From an uncultured Lachnospiraceae bacterium (lineage in GTDB: Bacteria > Bacillota > Clostridia > Lachnospirales > Lachnospiraceae), in assembly GCA_905197485.1 (NCBI GenBank), contig CAJJYZ010000001.1, positions 1-64,000 on the forward strand: a stretch of DNA of 64,000 nt, written 5' to 3'. Shown piece after piece: positions 42,551-51,728 of this stretch (within the stretch, counting starts at the first letter, position 1; every line of letters begins with the position of its first letter). The notes under the pieces are model-generated. The model did not search any database, was not told the DNA's origin, and worked only from the letters and a program-made list of their open reading frames with translations. A program made the translations under genes and the position numbers.

Positions 42551-43640
42551 CTTGATTTACCTCCAAACATTCTTTGATAATTGCACATACTTTTTCAATA
42601 TCCTCTTCATAAATCTCTCCGATATTTCCGATGCGGAATGTATCTGCATCTGTCAATTTGCCCGGATAGATTGCATATCCGCGTTCCTTGATATACTGAT
42701 ACATATCGTCAAAAGAGAATGTGTGATGTTCCGGATAGAAAAACGTCGTGATAATCGGTCCTTGATGTTCCTTGATATACGTATCGATTCCCATCTCTTT
42801 CATCCGCTGAATCAGAAGATGATTATTATGATAATACCGTTTGCTTCTCGCCGCGATTCCGCCTTCTTCTTCCATCTCTTCCAGCGCTTTCGCAAAAGCA
42901 AGCACGGCATGAGTCGGAGACGTAAATCTCCACTTTCCGTCCTTTTCCATCGTCTTCCACTGGTCATACAAGTCTAATGACAAGCTTCTTGCCTTTCCTT
43001 CACTCGCAATCAGTTTTTGACGGTTTGCAATGATAAATGAGAATCCCGGAACCCCTTGGATACATTTATTGGCGCTGCTTACGATGAAATCAATGCCCCA
43101 GTCTTTTACCGGAATATCCACTCCGCCGAAGCTGCTCATCGCATCCACAATAAATGTCAGCCCTCTTTCTTTCACCACGTTTCCTACCGCTTCAATATCG
43201 TTCAACAACCCGGAAGTCGTCTCGCTGTGTACCATAGATACATGCGTAATCGAAGCGTCCTTCTCAAGAATCTCTGCCACTTTTTTTGCATCCGGAATCC
43301 GATGATACGGTTCACTATAGGTCACATACCGGATTCCCGCATGTCTCGCAATCTCTTCCTGCCTCTCTCCGTATGCCCCGTTTGCCACAATCAATACTTT
43401 CTCATCCTCGCCAATCACGCTTGTGAGTACGGACTCCACTCCGAAGGTTCCGCTTCCCTGCATTAAGACAACAGTGTACTCCTCTTCGCTGACATGCGCA
43501 AGTTCCAACAACTTTCTTCTGATTTCCTGGGTAATGACCTTATAATCGTCATCCCATGTACAGTGGTCAAACAACATTTCTTCCTTCACAGATGCCGTTG
43601 TTGTGAGTGGTCCCGGTGTCAATAGTTTATAATTCTTCAT
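42543..43640 (-). CDS. phnW: 2-Aminoethylphosphonate-pyruvate transaminase
   Basis: 365 residues of the class V aminotransferase fold. Start LLTPGPLTTTASVKEEML, a PLP lysine in IVSSANKCIQGVPGF, and DAMSSFGGVDIPV upstream of it. It converts 2-aminoethylphosphonate to phosphonoacetaldehyde, the PhnX substrate. The gene is intact although its partners are broken. AAAGGAGAAAAAATATC precedes the ATG. Confidence 0.94.
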   Translation of the reverse strand: MKNYKLLTPGPLTTTASVKEEMLFDHCTWDDDYKVITQEIRRKLLELAHVSEEEYTVVLMQGSGTFGVESVLTSVIGEDEKVLIVANGAYGERQEEIARHAGIRYVTYSEPYHRIPDAKKVAEILEKDASITHVSMVHSETTSGLLNDIEAVGNVVKERGLTFIVDAMSSFGGVDIPVKDWGIDFIVSSANKCIQGVPGFSFIIANRQKLIASEGKARSLSLDLYDQWKTMEKDGKWRFTSPTHAVLAFAKALEEMEEEGGIAARSKRYYHNNHLLIQRMKEMGIDTYIKEHQGPIITTFFYPEHHTFSFDDMYQYIKERGYAIYPGKLTDADTFRIGNIGEIYEEDIEKVCAIIKECLEVNQGE

Positions 43641-43663
43641 GATATTTTTTCTCCTTTATCTTC

Positions 43664-43999
43664 CTATTTGCATGCTTCTGATAATTCCTGATGTTTTTCT
43701 AACAATTCAATCGTAAGCGGTTCTTCAAAGACTTTTGGGTTGGCAGAAAGATTCTCCGCATCCGTTTTTTCTCCATTGTAAAGAGCAATCGGATAATAAG
43801 ACTGTAATTCTTCTCTTCCGTTTTCAATGATACACTGCGCCATTTCCATCGCTTTTTCCTTGACTTTATCGCCTTTATCTACTGCTGCTACAGATTCTGT
43901 AAGGCTGAAGTTTCCTTCTGATGGGTCTACATAATCAATCGGAAGCCCATCTGCTTTATCTGCAACTGCCTGCTGACGAAGTCCAAATCCTATCGCCAC
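43664..43999 (-). pseudogene. C-terminal remnant of a phosphonate-binding protein
   Basis: Frame VAIGFGLRQQAVADKADGLPIDYVDPSEGNFSLTES to the end is the last 110 residues of a 2-aminoethylphosphonate-type extracellular binding protein. It has no signal peptide or start of its own. It overlaps the preceding remnant out of frame. The middle of the protein is gone. Confidence 0.8.
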
Positions 44000-44556
44000 T
44001 TCTCCTGCGCGCTGTCCACATAAAATGTGCTCATCGTTACAAGGTCCGCCTCCAGATTGGTTCCTTCTGCCATCAGTTTTCCGCCCAATTCTGAAGTTCC
44101 GAACGTCTGGAACACATACTGGTCTTTGTAACCATAAATATGAAACAACTGCCGTCCAAACAGCTTGGTCAGAAGCCCTTGCTTCCCGAAGGAATAAATA
44201 ATTGCAAATCCGTATGTAATCGTCGGCAGTAACATCGGAAGAACCGCCGCCCTTGTAAGCAAAAACTTATATTTCCCGGGCACATTTGTATAATGGACCG
44301 TATAAGCCAGAAAAAACGCAAGAAGCGTTGTAATGATGGCGCTGGCTGACGATACGGCAAAACTGTTCCCGAGCGCCTTTACAAAACCTTTAGAAGTCAA
44401 TACATCCCGATAATTCTCCAGCGTAAATCCTGTATTCCCATCTAGCACAAATGATTTCAGAAGAAGCCTCACAATCGGAATGGCAAGAAATAAGAAGAAA
44501 AATATTGCCAATACTCCAAACATGAGCTTCATTTCTTTGTTTTTCTTTTTCTGCAT
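43990..44556 (-). pseudogene. Permease-binding protein fusion remnant
   Basis: Residues 1-142 are the start of a phosphonate ABC permease with its first membrane segments (to FGRQLFHIYG). At about 44130 the frame switches without a break into the N-terminal part of a binding protein (YKDQYVFQTFGTSELGGKLMAEGTNLEADLVTMSTFYVDSAQEK) and stops at TAG. This is a deletion that removed the rest of the permease and the binding protein's signal peptide. AAGGGGTACCAAAG precedes the ATG, so the fusion may still be translated. Confidence 0.85.
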
Positions 44557-44568
44557 CTTTGGTACCCC

Positions 44569-45339
44569 TTACGCTGTCTGTACCGCTATTTGCCGTTCTG
44601 CCGCAAACAGGCTGTAGATATTGTTTTTCTTGATTTCAAGCTGGTTCAGAATAAATTTCTTCACAAAATTATCTCTTGGTGTCTCGATAATTTCTTCCGG
44701 TCTTCCATACTGTGCAATCTTTCCCTCGTTCACAATCATTACCCGGTCGGAAAGTGTCAGCGCTTCTTCCGGGTCGTGTGTTACGATAATTGTCGTCAGG
44801 TTAAATTCCTTCGCAATCGTCTTGATTCTGTCCTTGATAGACTCCTTAATCACTCCATCCAATGCGCTTAACGGTTCATCCAAAAGCAAGATTTTCGGCT
44901 TCATCACCATCGTTCTCGCGAGCGCTACTCGTTGTTTTTGTCCTCCGGACAACTGGTCGATTCTTTTCTGAAGGTGTTCTTCCAGTCCAAGAAGATGAAT
45001 CATATCTTCCACCTCATTTTTTGTGGAGATACCCGGCTTATTCCGAAGCCCGTATGTAATATTCTGGTATACGTTCAGATTCGGGAACAATGCATAATCC
45101 TGAAATACGATGTTGAATCCTCTTTTTTCCATCGGCACATTCGTCAAATCCGTTCCGTTAAAAATAATCTTACCGCTATCCACATCTGTAATTCCAAGAA
45201 TCAGATTCAATAATGTCGTCTTGCCGCATCCTGACGGTCCCAAGATGGATACAATCTCTCCGTCTTCGATTTCCAGATTAATATCTTTCAAAATTGTCAC
45301 GTTATCATACGATTTTTTGACATTTTTCAATTCTAACAT
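44569..45339 (-). CDS. ABC transporter ATPase, phosphonate (2-AEP) type
   Basis: 256 residues. Walker A is GPSGCGKTTLLNLI, Q-loop FQDYALFPN, signature LSGGQKQRVALARTM, Walker B ILLLDEPLSALD and H-loop VTHDPEEAL. The start at 45339 follows AGGAAGGAAAACGACT. It is the first gene of the damaged operon and looks intact, but its permease is lost. It is shorter than many PhnT proteins, lacking a C-terminal regulatory domain. Confidence 0.85.
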   Translation of the reverse strand: MLELKNVKKSYDNVTILKDINLEIEDGEIVSILGPSGCGKTTLLNLILGITDVDSGKIIFNGTDLTNVPMEKRGFNIVFQDYALFPNLNVYQNITYGLRNKPGISTKNEVEDMIHLLGLEEHLQKRIDQLSGGQKQRVALARTMVMKPKILLLDEPLSALDGVIKESIKDRIKTIAKEFNLTTIIVTHDPEEALTLSDRVMIVNEGKIAQYGRPEEIIETPRDNFVKKFILNQLEIKKNNIYSLFAAERQIAVQTA

Positions 45340-45551
45340 AGTCGTTTTCCTTCCTATCTTCATTCACATTTCACTTTGTTTCTCAAACAACCTATTATAA
45401 CAATCGCTGTTTCCGCTAACTATCGCGTAAGTGTCAAAGTTCTGTTAAAACTTTGTAAATCAAAGAATAGAAATGTAAAATTTTTTCTTATTTCCTGTAA
45501 CATTCCTGCTATAATGTCTATTTATATGTAAAGAGAACAAGGAGAACATTT

Positions 45552-46067
45552 ATGAGAAAACATGACGATAAAATATACATGGAATATTCGATTTTAGTAA
45601 AACACTTTTTGTTTTCTCTGACAAACGACTATGAGTTATCAGAAGACCTCACACAAGAAACGTTCTATCAGGCATACAAATCGATTCACCGATACAATGG
45701 CGATTGTAAGTTTTCTGTCTGGCTATGTCAGATTGCAAAACACCTGTATTTTGACTATCTAAAAAAGAAAACAAAAGTAAAATCTATCCAGCTTGAAGAT
45801 TTGGAATATATTTTACCGGAGACCACATCGGAATATAATCCCGAAGCTATTTGCCTTACAAATGAAAAAATAGCCGGGATTGCAAACATCATTCGAACCG
45901 TCAAACCGCCCTATGGACAGATATTTTTATTACGGCATATGAATGAAATGAGTTATAAAGAAATCGGGGAGATATTTGAAAAAAGTGAAAACTGGGCTCG
46001 TGTCACTTATTATCGGGCAAAAAATATGATAAAAGAAAGGATGATAGAAGATGAACTTCACTTGTGA
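45552..46067 (+). CDS. ECF-type RNA polymerase sigma factor
   Basis: 171 residues: region 2 (LTNDYELSEDLTQETFYQAYKSIHRYNG) and region 4 (FLLRHMNEMSYKEIGEIFEKSENWARVTYYRAKNMIKE). AAGGAGAACATTT precedes the ATG. A TATAAT at 45512-45517 suggests a housekeeping promoter. Its last 17 bases overlap the anti-sigma gene. Confidence 0.92.
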   Translation: MRKHDDKIYMEYSILVKHFLFSLTNDYELSEDLTQETFYQAYKSIHRYNGDCKFSVWLCQIAKHLYFDYLKKKTKVKSIQLEDLEYILPETTSEYNPEAICLTNEKIAGIANIIRTVKPPYGQIFLLRHMNEMSYKEIGEIFEKSENWARVTYYRAKNMIKERMIEDELHL

Positions 46068-46662
46068 TATTATACAGGATTTAATGCCTTCCTATATCGA
46101 TGGCATTTGTTCTGAAAGCAGCAAAAACTTAATTGAAAAACATATAAAAGAATGTGAGGTGTGCGCTATGAAACTGAAAGCATTATCTGAACCTGTTGAA
46201 GAGAAAACTTATGATGCAGCCCTAATTTCCTCAAATCCTTTGAGGAAAATTAAAAAGAAACATAGAACTACCATAATTTTATGTATTCTCTCTACTGCAC
46301 TTATCATAATCATCAGTACGTTTGCCATCCAAAACATAGGCGTACTGCACGATTTTTTCTTTCCTAAAAAAATGGTTACCATACAGGAAAGCGCCGACCT
46401 TTCTTCCTGGACTCCGCTCTCCATAGATGGCTCCAAATATTTGAATATGGATTCTTTATTCTATAACAAGGAAGTTGTCAATCACGCAAATAGCGGAAGT
46501 TCTGTTCGTATGAGAATTTATGATGAAAGTGGAGAAACATTAATAAAAGAATTGATAATTACACCAGGTAAATCCGCAAGCCTTGACTTTTTAAACCGGA
46601 ATCAAAATTATCTAATTCAAATTCAAAATGTACCGGAAATCAGTTTCCTTGTGTTTCATTAA
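46051..46662 (+). CDS. Membrane anti-sigma factor with zinc-finger domain
   Basis: 203 residues. The cytoplasmic N-terminus has the ZAS motif (CDIIQDLMPSYIDGICSES...HIKECEVC; His-x3-Cys-x2-Cys). One membrane segment (about 72-95) follows, then an extracellular domain of about 105 residues that presumably senses the signal. Coupled to the ECF gene by overlap. Confidence 0.88.
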   Translation: MNFTCDIIQDLMPSYIDGICSESSKNLIEKHIKECEVCAMKLKALSEPVEEKTYDAALISSNPLRKIKKKHRTTIILCILSTALIIIISTFAIQNIGVLHDFFFPKKMVTIQESADLSSWTPLSIDGSKYLNMDSLFYNKEVVNHANSGSSVRMRIYDESGETLIKELIITPGKSASLDFLNRNQNYLIQIQNVPEISFLVFH

Positions 46663-46704
46663 AATAGAGGGTTGCCATCCGCACCCCTCCCTTCCAGATT
46701 CTCA

Positions 46705-47832
46705 CTATTTTAATTTTCCCGCAAAATCTGCCATCGCCTCAGATATCTTAATCCCCTGAGGACAAACCTTCTCACAGCTTCTGCATCCGATACACTCGGA
46801 CGGCCATTTTTCTTTTTCTACGTTCTTTAATGATGCCTCCGGAATCTCGTCCAATCCGGCAAAGTTCTGGTTGTTGTAAATACTAAGAAGCCTTGGAATA
46901 TCCAATTCCTTCGGACACTTTGACGTACAGTATCTACATGCCGTACAAGGAAGCATTCTTCCCATCATGCCTTCTGCGATTCTCAGGAGAACTTTCATCT
47001 CTTCCTCATTTAACGGCTTATCCTCCTCAAATGTGGCAATGTTTTCTTTCAACTGTGTGAAATTCGACATACCGGATAGAATCATCTTCACATTCGGAAT
47101 CGTCTGCAGGAATCGAAATGCCCACGCCGGAATATCTTCATCCTGACGAAGCTCGGAAAGTTCTTTTTCTGCCTCTACTGATAACGCTACAAGTTTCCCT
47201 CCGCGCAAAGGTTCCATAACCCATACCGGAATATCATACTCTTTCAGAAGTTCCACTTTATCCTTTGCATTCTGGTATGTCCAATCCAGATAGTTAATCT
47301 GAAGCTGGCAAAACTCAATATGTTCTCCATATGCTTCCAGGAATCGTCTCATCACATCACAATCTGCATGTGCAGAAAATCCAAGATGACGGATTCTTCC
47401 ATTCTCCTTCTGCTTCAACAAATATTCTAAAAGACCGTATTCTCTGTTCAGATACCATTCAATATTCTCTTCCGTCACCGTATGGAATAAATAAAAATCA
47501 AAATAATCTGCTTCACATTTTTCCAGCTGCTTTTCGAAGATTTCTTCAATTTTCAAGAAATTCTCCTTGTCATATCCCGGGAATTTGCTTGCCAGATAGA
47601 AGTTCTCTCTCGGATGTGCCGAAAGCACCTTTCCCATTACGGTCTCCGAATTTCCTTCATGATATCCCCACGCCGTATCATAGTAGTTGATGCCATGCTC
47701 CATGGCATAATCTACCATCTCCGCAGTCGCTTTCTCATCAATCTTCGCATTGTCTCCATCAATCAATGGAAGGCGCATTGTCCCAAGTCCAAGCATTGAT
47801 AATTGCATTCCCTGAAATTCTCTGTAAATCAT
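46705..47832 (-). CDS. Aldo/keto reductase with C-terminal 4Fe-4S domain
   Basis: 375 residues. An AKR barrel (GLGTMRLPL start, YYDTAWGYHEGNSE, LGFSAHAD) is followed by two Cys clusters (PCTACRYCTSKCPKEL and CIGCRSCEKVCPQGIKI) that would bind iron-sulfur clusters. This arrangement is common in anaerobic Firmicutes; substrate unknown. GGAGGGATACAT precedes the ATG. Confidence 0.9.
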   Translation of the reverse strand: MIYREFQGMQLSMLGLGTMRLPLIDGDNAKIDEKATAEMVDYAMEHGINYYDTAWGYHEGNSETVMGKVLSAHPRENFYLASKFPGYDKENFLKIEEIFEKQLEKCEADYFDFYLFHTVTEENIEWYLNREYGLLEYLLKQKENGRIRHLGFSAHADCDVMRRFLEAYGEHIEFCQLQINYLDWTYQNAKDKVELLKEYDIPVWVMEPLRGGKLVALSVEAEKELSELRQDEDIPAWAFRFLQTIPNVKMILSGMSNFTQLKENIATFEEDKPLNEEEMKVLLRIAEGMMGRMLPCTACRYCTSKCPKELDIPRLLSIYNNQNFAGLDEIPEASLKNVEKEKWPSECIGCRSCEKVCPQGIKISEAMADFAGKLK

Positions 47833-48025
47833 ATGTATCCCTCCGTAACTTTACTTTTGTAATAATTTTATCACACTTCTCATGAAATTGACACAACAAT
47901 TCTTATTATCCTTTTCGGTTATTTTATATTTTATGGTAATCTTTTTCTTGATTTTCACAGCAAAGAAACGTATGATAAATTTAACTTCTTAATTTCTGAA
48001 CGCTTATGGAAAGGAAAGATTGGAT

Positions 48026-48799
48026 ATGTTGCACGAAGAATTAAAAAAACGAAAACAGGAACTCGGACTCACAAACGAACAATTATCCCACTTATCGGGC
48101 GTTCCTCTTGGAACTCTCAACAAGATTATGAACGGCGATACCAAATCTCCACGCTATCATACATTGGCTGCAATTAACAAAGTCCTTTTCCCTGCAGATA
48201 CTTCCGCAGATACAGTCTGTGAAGCAACCCTAAACTATCATGCGAGCTCTCAACACGATTATACTTTAGCCGACTACTATTCGCTCCCTGACGATGTGAG
48301 GGCTGAATTAATCGACGGACATTTGATTTACATGGAAGCTCCCTCTCTGTCTCACCAAGAGATTAGCCTTCTCCTGGCATCGGCTCTTCACCATTTTATT
48401 CGGAAGAATCATGGAGGCTGTAAAGTATTTACGGCTCCTCTCGACGTCCAGTTAGATTGTGATGAAAAGACAGTTGTTCAACCGGATATTCTTGTCTCCT
48501 GCAAAAAGGACACACGCACAAAAAGAGGTATCTACGGCGCCCCGGATATGTGTATCGAAATCGTTTCTCCCTCCTCCCGGAAGCTGGATTACGGTACAAA
48601 GATGGCAAAATACTTAAATGCCGGCGTCCGCGAGTACTGGATAGTTGATTTGGAACAGGAAAGGGTTGTCTGCTACTTCTTTGAAGAAGAATTCTATCCC
48701 GTACTCTTCACATTTCATGACAAAGTTCCGGTTCGCATCTTTGAAGGAAAATTAGAGATGGATTTTGAAGATATCAAGAAACAGATGGATGAAGTATAA
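48026..48799 (+). CDS. HTH-Uma2 family endonuclease-like protein
   Basis: 257 residues. An N-terminal XRE HTH (LTNEQLSHLSGVPLGTLNKIMNG, about 1-60) is joined to a Uma2 (DUF820) nuclease-like domain. Its motifs are ELIDGHLIYMEAPS, VVQPDILVSC, MCIEIVSPSSRKLD and YWIVDLEQ. The PD-(D/E)XK residues look intact. AAAGGAAAGATTGGAT precedes the ATG. Uma2 proteins are abundant but of unclear role; the HTH fusion suggests regulated DNA binding. Confidence 0.87.
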   Translation: MLHEELKKRKQELGLTNEQLSHLSGVPLGTLNKIMNGDTKSPRYHTLAAINKVLFPADTSADTVCEATLNYHASSQHDYTLADYYSLPDDVRAELIDGHLIYMEAPSLSHQEISLLLASALHHFIRKNHGGCKVFTAPLDVQLDCDEKTVVQPDILVSCKKDTRTKRGIYGAPDMCIEIVSPSSRKLDYGTKMAKYLNAGVREYWIVDLEQERVVCYFFEEEFYPVLFTFHDKVPVRIFEGKLEMDFEDIKKQMDEV

Positions 48800-48810
48800 A
48801 TTACGTAAAG

Positions 48811-48840
48811 CGAGCAGGCTGAATCACCTGCTCGTTTTTT
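48811..48840 (+). terminator. Terminator of the HTH-Uma2 gene
   Basis: CGAGCAGG (48811-48818) pairs with CCTGCTCG (48827-48834), then TTTTTTCTC. It lies between convergent genes. Confidence 0.88.
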
Positions 48841-48861
48841 CTCTTCCAAAATCATCTTATT

Positions 48862-49830
48862 TTACACCATATGGCAGGCTACCTTATGCCCGCTCTTTAC
48901 TTCCCGAAATACCGGCGCTTCCTTCCGACACTGTTCCGTTGCATGCGGGCAACGACTGGCAAACGCGCAACCACAGAAATTCTCCGTTTTCACCGGTTGT
49001 TCCCCTTTTAACCCAGAAAAATCTTTTCGCTTTCGATATGGGTCCGGAGCCGATGCAAAGAGCGCTTTCGTATATGGATGCAATGGATGTGCAAACAATT
49101 CTTCCGTATCCGTCTCCTCCACGAGAGAACCAAGATACATGACGCCTACCCGGTCTGAAATGAAACGAATCACACCAATATCATGCGAAATAAAAAGAAG
49201 ACTTACTTTTAATTCTTTTTGCAGTTTCATCATCATATTTAAAATCTGTGCCTGAATAGACACATCAAGAGCCGATACCGGTTCATCACATACAATGAGC
49301 TTCGGTTCAATAATCAACGCGCTCGCTATTCCCAGGCGTTGTACCTGACCACCGGATAGCTCGTGCGGAAACCGGAAATAATGTTCTTCGGACAATCCTA
49401 CTGTCTTTAATGTTTGAACGACCTGTTCTTTTCGCTTTTTAGCATCTTTTACTCCATGTACCGAGAGAATTTCTTCCAATATCTCTCCGATTCGCTGTCG
49501 TGGATTTAGCGCAGACAACGTATTTTGGAATACCATCTGCAAATCTTTACGAAACGGGCGGAATTCCTTGTCGCTTAACTGGCACAAATCTTTTCCTTGA
49601 TAAAGAATACTTCCGCTATCCGCCTGATTCAGTCCGACAATCGTCCTTCCTGTCGTAGATTTCCCACATCCGGATTCCCCTACAATGCCATAAGTCTCTC
49701 CTTCATTTATGTAAAAGGAAACATTGTCTACCGCGTACATCCGCTCTTTCGGCCCGAATAACTTTCCTCCTTTTCCATGCACAGGATAGGTTTTCTTTAG
49801 GTTCTTGATTTCCAGTAAATGTTCACTCAT
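48862..49830 (-). CDS. oppF: Oligopeptide ABC transporter ATPase OppF type
   Basis: 323 residues. Walker A GESGCGKSTTGRTI, signature LSGGQVQRLGIASAL, Walker B LIVCDEPVSALD, and the oligopeptide-family C-terminal Cys motif CGCAFASRCPHATEQC. The ATG at 49830 follows the oppD stop by two bases with GGAGTGTCGTAAGT before it. Confidence 0.94.
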   Translation of the reverse strand: MSEHLLEIKNLKKTYPVHGKGGKLFGPKERMYAVDNVSFYINEGETYGIVGESGCGKSTTGRTIVGLNQADSGSILYQGKDLCQLSDKEFRPFRKDLQMVFQNTLSALNPRQRIGEILEEILSVHGVKDAKKRKEQVVQTLKTVGLSEEHYFRFPHELSGGQVQRLGIASALIIEPKLIVCDEPVSALDVSIQAQILNMMMKLQKELKVSLLFISHDIGVIRFISDRVGVMYLGSLVEETDTEELFAHPLHPYTKALFASAPDPYRKRKDFSGLKGEQPVKTENFCGCAFASRCPHATEQCRKEAPVFREVKSGHKVACHMV

Positions 49831-49832
49831 AC

Positions 49833-50822
49833 TTACGACACTCCTTCCTGTTGTGCATAGTTCCAGCATTTGACAGAATGTCCATTCCCAACATCGACAA
49901 ATGGAGGCTGTTTTGTTCTGCATCTTTCATCCGCATACCGACATCGCGTGCAAAAATGACACCCCTCCGGTATGTTCGAAAGAGACGGCACAATTCCTTC
50001 AATTGTAGGAAGTTCCTCTCCGCGCTTTACACCAAGATGCGGAATACAGGCAAGCAATCCCTGGGTATATGGATGGAGAGGTCTGTCAAACAATTCTTCT
50101 GTCGACGCATCCTCCACCACCTGCCCCAGATACATTACTTTTATACTATGGCAAAGTTGTGCTACCGCTCCCATATCATGCGTGATAAACAAGACGGACA
50201 TCCCCAGTTTCTCATTCAGCTCCTGCATCAAATGTAAAATCTGTTCCTGAATCGTCACATCCAACGCTGTCGTCGGCTCGTCCGCAATCAGAAGCTTCGG
50301 CTCGCACGCTAATGCCATCGCAATCATGACTCTCTGCTGCATTCCGCCGGATAATTCAAACGGATATTTCTTCATACATGTTTCCGGACTCGGAATCCCG
50401 GTTAATTTCAGCATCTCCACCGAACGTTCCTTCGCTTCCTGCTTCGTCATCGTTTTGTGAAGGAGCAGGATTTCACTCAACTGCTTCCCAACCGTATGAA
50501 CCGGACTCAAGGAGTTTAACGGGTCTTGGAAAATAATGGAGATGCTGTTGCCACGTATTTCCCGCATCCCATCCAAAGATTTTTTCAGTAAATCTTCGCC
50601 TTCGAATAAGATTTCACCTTCATATTTTACTGCGGTATCATGGTCTCTCAATCTCAAAATAGATTGAGACATCACACTCTTTCCCGAACCGGATTCCCCT
50701 ACGACTCCTGTAATCTCGCCTTGACGAATCTGTAGCGACACGCCGTCTACCGCCGGAAGCCATTTTTTATGAACCGGAAACAACACACGCAAATCTTTTA
50801 TGTCAAGCATTGGTTTTTCCAT
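49833..50822 (-). CDS. oppD: Oligopeptide ABC transporter ATPase OppD type
   Basis: 329 residues. Walker A GESGSGKSVMSQSI, signature LSGGMQQRVMIAMAL, Walker B LLIADEPTTALD, and a C-terminal CHFCTRCRYADERC. The ATG overlaps the oppC stop (TAATG), so it is translationally coupled; the 39 extra upstream codons in the frame are oppC sequence. Confidence 0.94.
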   Translation of the reverse strand: MEKPMLDIKDLRVLFPVHKKWLPAVDGVSLQIRQGEITGVVGESGSGKSVMSQSILRLRDHDTAVKYEGEILFEGEDLLKKSLDGMREIRGNSISIIFQDPLNSLSPVHTVGKQLSEILLLHKTMTKQEAKERSVEMLKLTGIPSPETCMKKYPFELSGGMQQRVMIAMALACEPKLLIADEPTTALDVTIQEQILHLMQELNEKLGMSVLFITHDMGAVAQLCHSIKVMYLGQVVEDASTEELFDRPLHPYTQGLLACIPHLGVKRGEELPTIEGIVPSLSNIPEGCHFCTRCRYADERCRTKQPPFVDVGNGHSVKCWNYAQQEGVS

Positions 50823-51718
50823 TATTTTTTCACGCCTCCCTTCACTCTCGGGTCTAAGAAATCCCTGAGTCCGTCTCCCAGCAGATTCAGACTTAATACA
50901 CACAAAATCACTGCCGCACCCGGACAAATCATCGTCCATGGCGCCTTGGAAAATACAAGTTTACTAGCCTGCAGCATATTTCCCCAGCTTGCCGCAGGAG
51001 CCGGAACCCCTGCTCCCAGAAAACTTAGAGATGCCTCTGAAATAATCGCCTGTGCGAAAATAAAAGACGCCTGTACCGTAAGCGGAGAAATCACCCCCGG
51101 CAAAATCATTTTCCACAGAATGCGGAAATGACTGAACCCTTGCACTCTCGCAGCTTCCACATAGGTCTGTTCTTTAATAACCATGGCGCTTGCCCTGACC
51201 GTTCTCGCCACACTCGGCGTATACACGATTGTCAGCGCAATGACTACGTTCCAGCTTGATGCACCGAGAGATGCAATCAAGGCTATCGCCAATAAGATAC
51301 CCGGAATGGCAATCAGACCATCACATATTCTCATAAGAATCTGGTCCAGGATTCTAAAATAACTGGCATAAAGTCCGATGATAATTCCAAACACACAGGA
51401 GAATAGCGCAACGCATCCCCCTACCCACAAGGACACTCTTGCTCCATACATCAATCGAATAAAAAGGTCTCTGCCGAATTCATCCGTTCCGAGCAAAAAT
51501 TCTCCTCCAGGCTCTTTCAATCGATTTGCCACTTCCATGGCATTCGGGTCTACGCGGCTTACAATCGGCACTAAAATCGCCGCAAGTAAAATCATTGAAA
51601 ATCCAACCGCTCCAATTAACAGCGCCGGGCTTGCCAGAAGTCTTTCCCTGCGAAGCTGGCGTTGTTCTTTAAAAATCCCCATGCTTGCTTCCGTCATATT
51701 TTTTCTATTTAACCACAT
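50822..51718 (-). CDS. oppC: Oligopeptide ABC transporter permease OppC type
   Basis: 298 residues, about six membrane segments. LLGTDEFGRDLFIRLMYGARVSL is the standard start of the DppC/OppC domain, and EAARVQGFSHFRILWKMILPGV is the EAA loop contacting the ATPases. TAGGAGGTAAGTG precedes the ATG. Confidence 0.94.
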   Translation of the reverse strand: MWLNRKNMTEASMGIFKEQRQLRRERLLASPALLIGAVGFSMILLAAILVPIVSRVDPNAMEVANRLKEPGGEFLLGTDEFGRDLFIRLMYGARVSLWVGGCVALFSCVFGIIIGLYASYFRILDQILMRICDGLIAIPGILLAIALIASLGASSWNVVIALTIVYTPSVARTVRASAMVIKEQTYVEAARVQGFSHFRILWKMILPGVISPLTVQASFIFAQAIISEASLSFLGAGVPAPAASWGNMLQASKLVFSKAPWTMICPGAAVILCVLSLNLLGDGLRDFLDPRVKGGVKK

Positions 51719-51728
51719 CACTTACCTC

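Noticed and set aside
42363..42977. Long plus-strand open frame across phnX/phnW
   Set aside because: It is antisense to well-supported phosphonate genes and has no ribosome site or recognisable domains.
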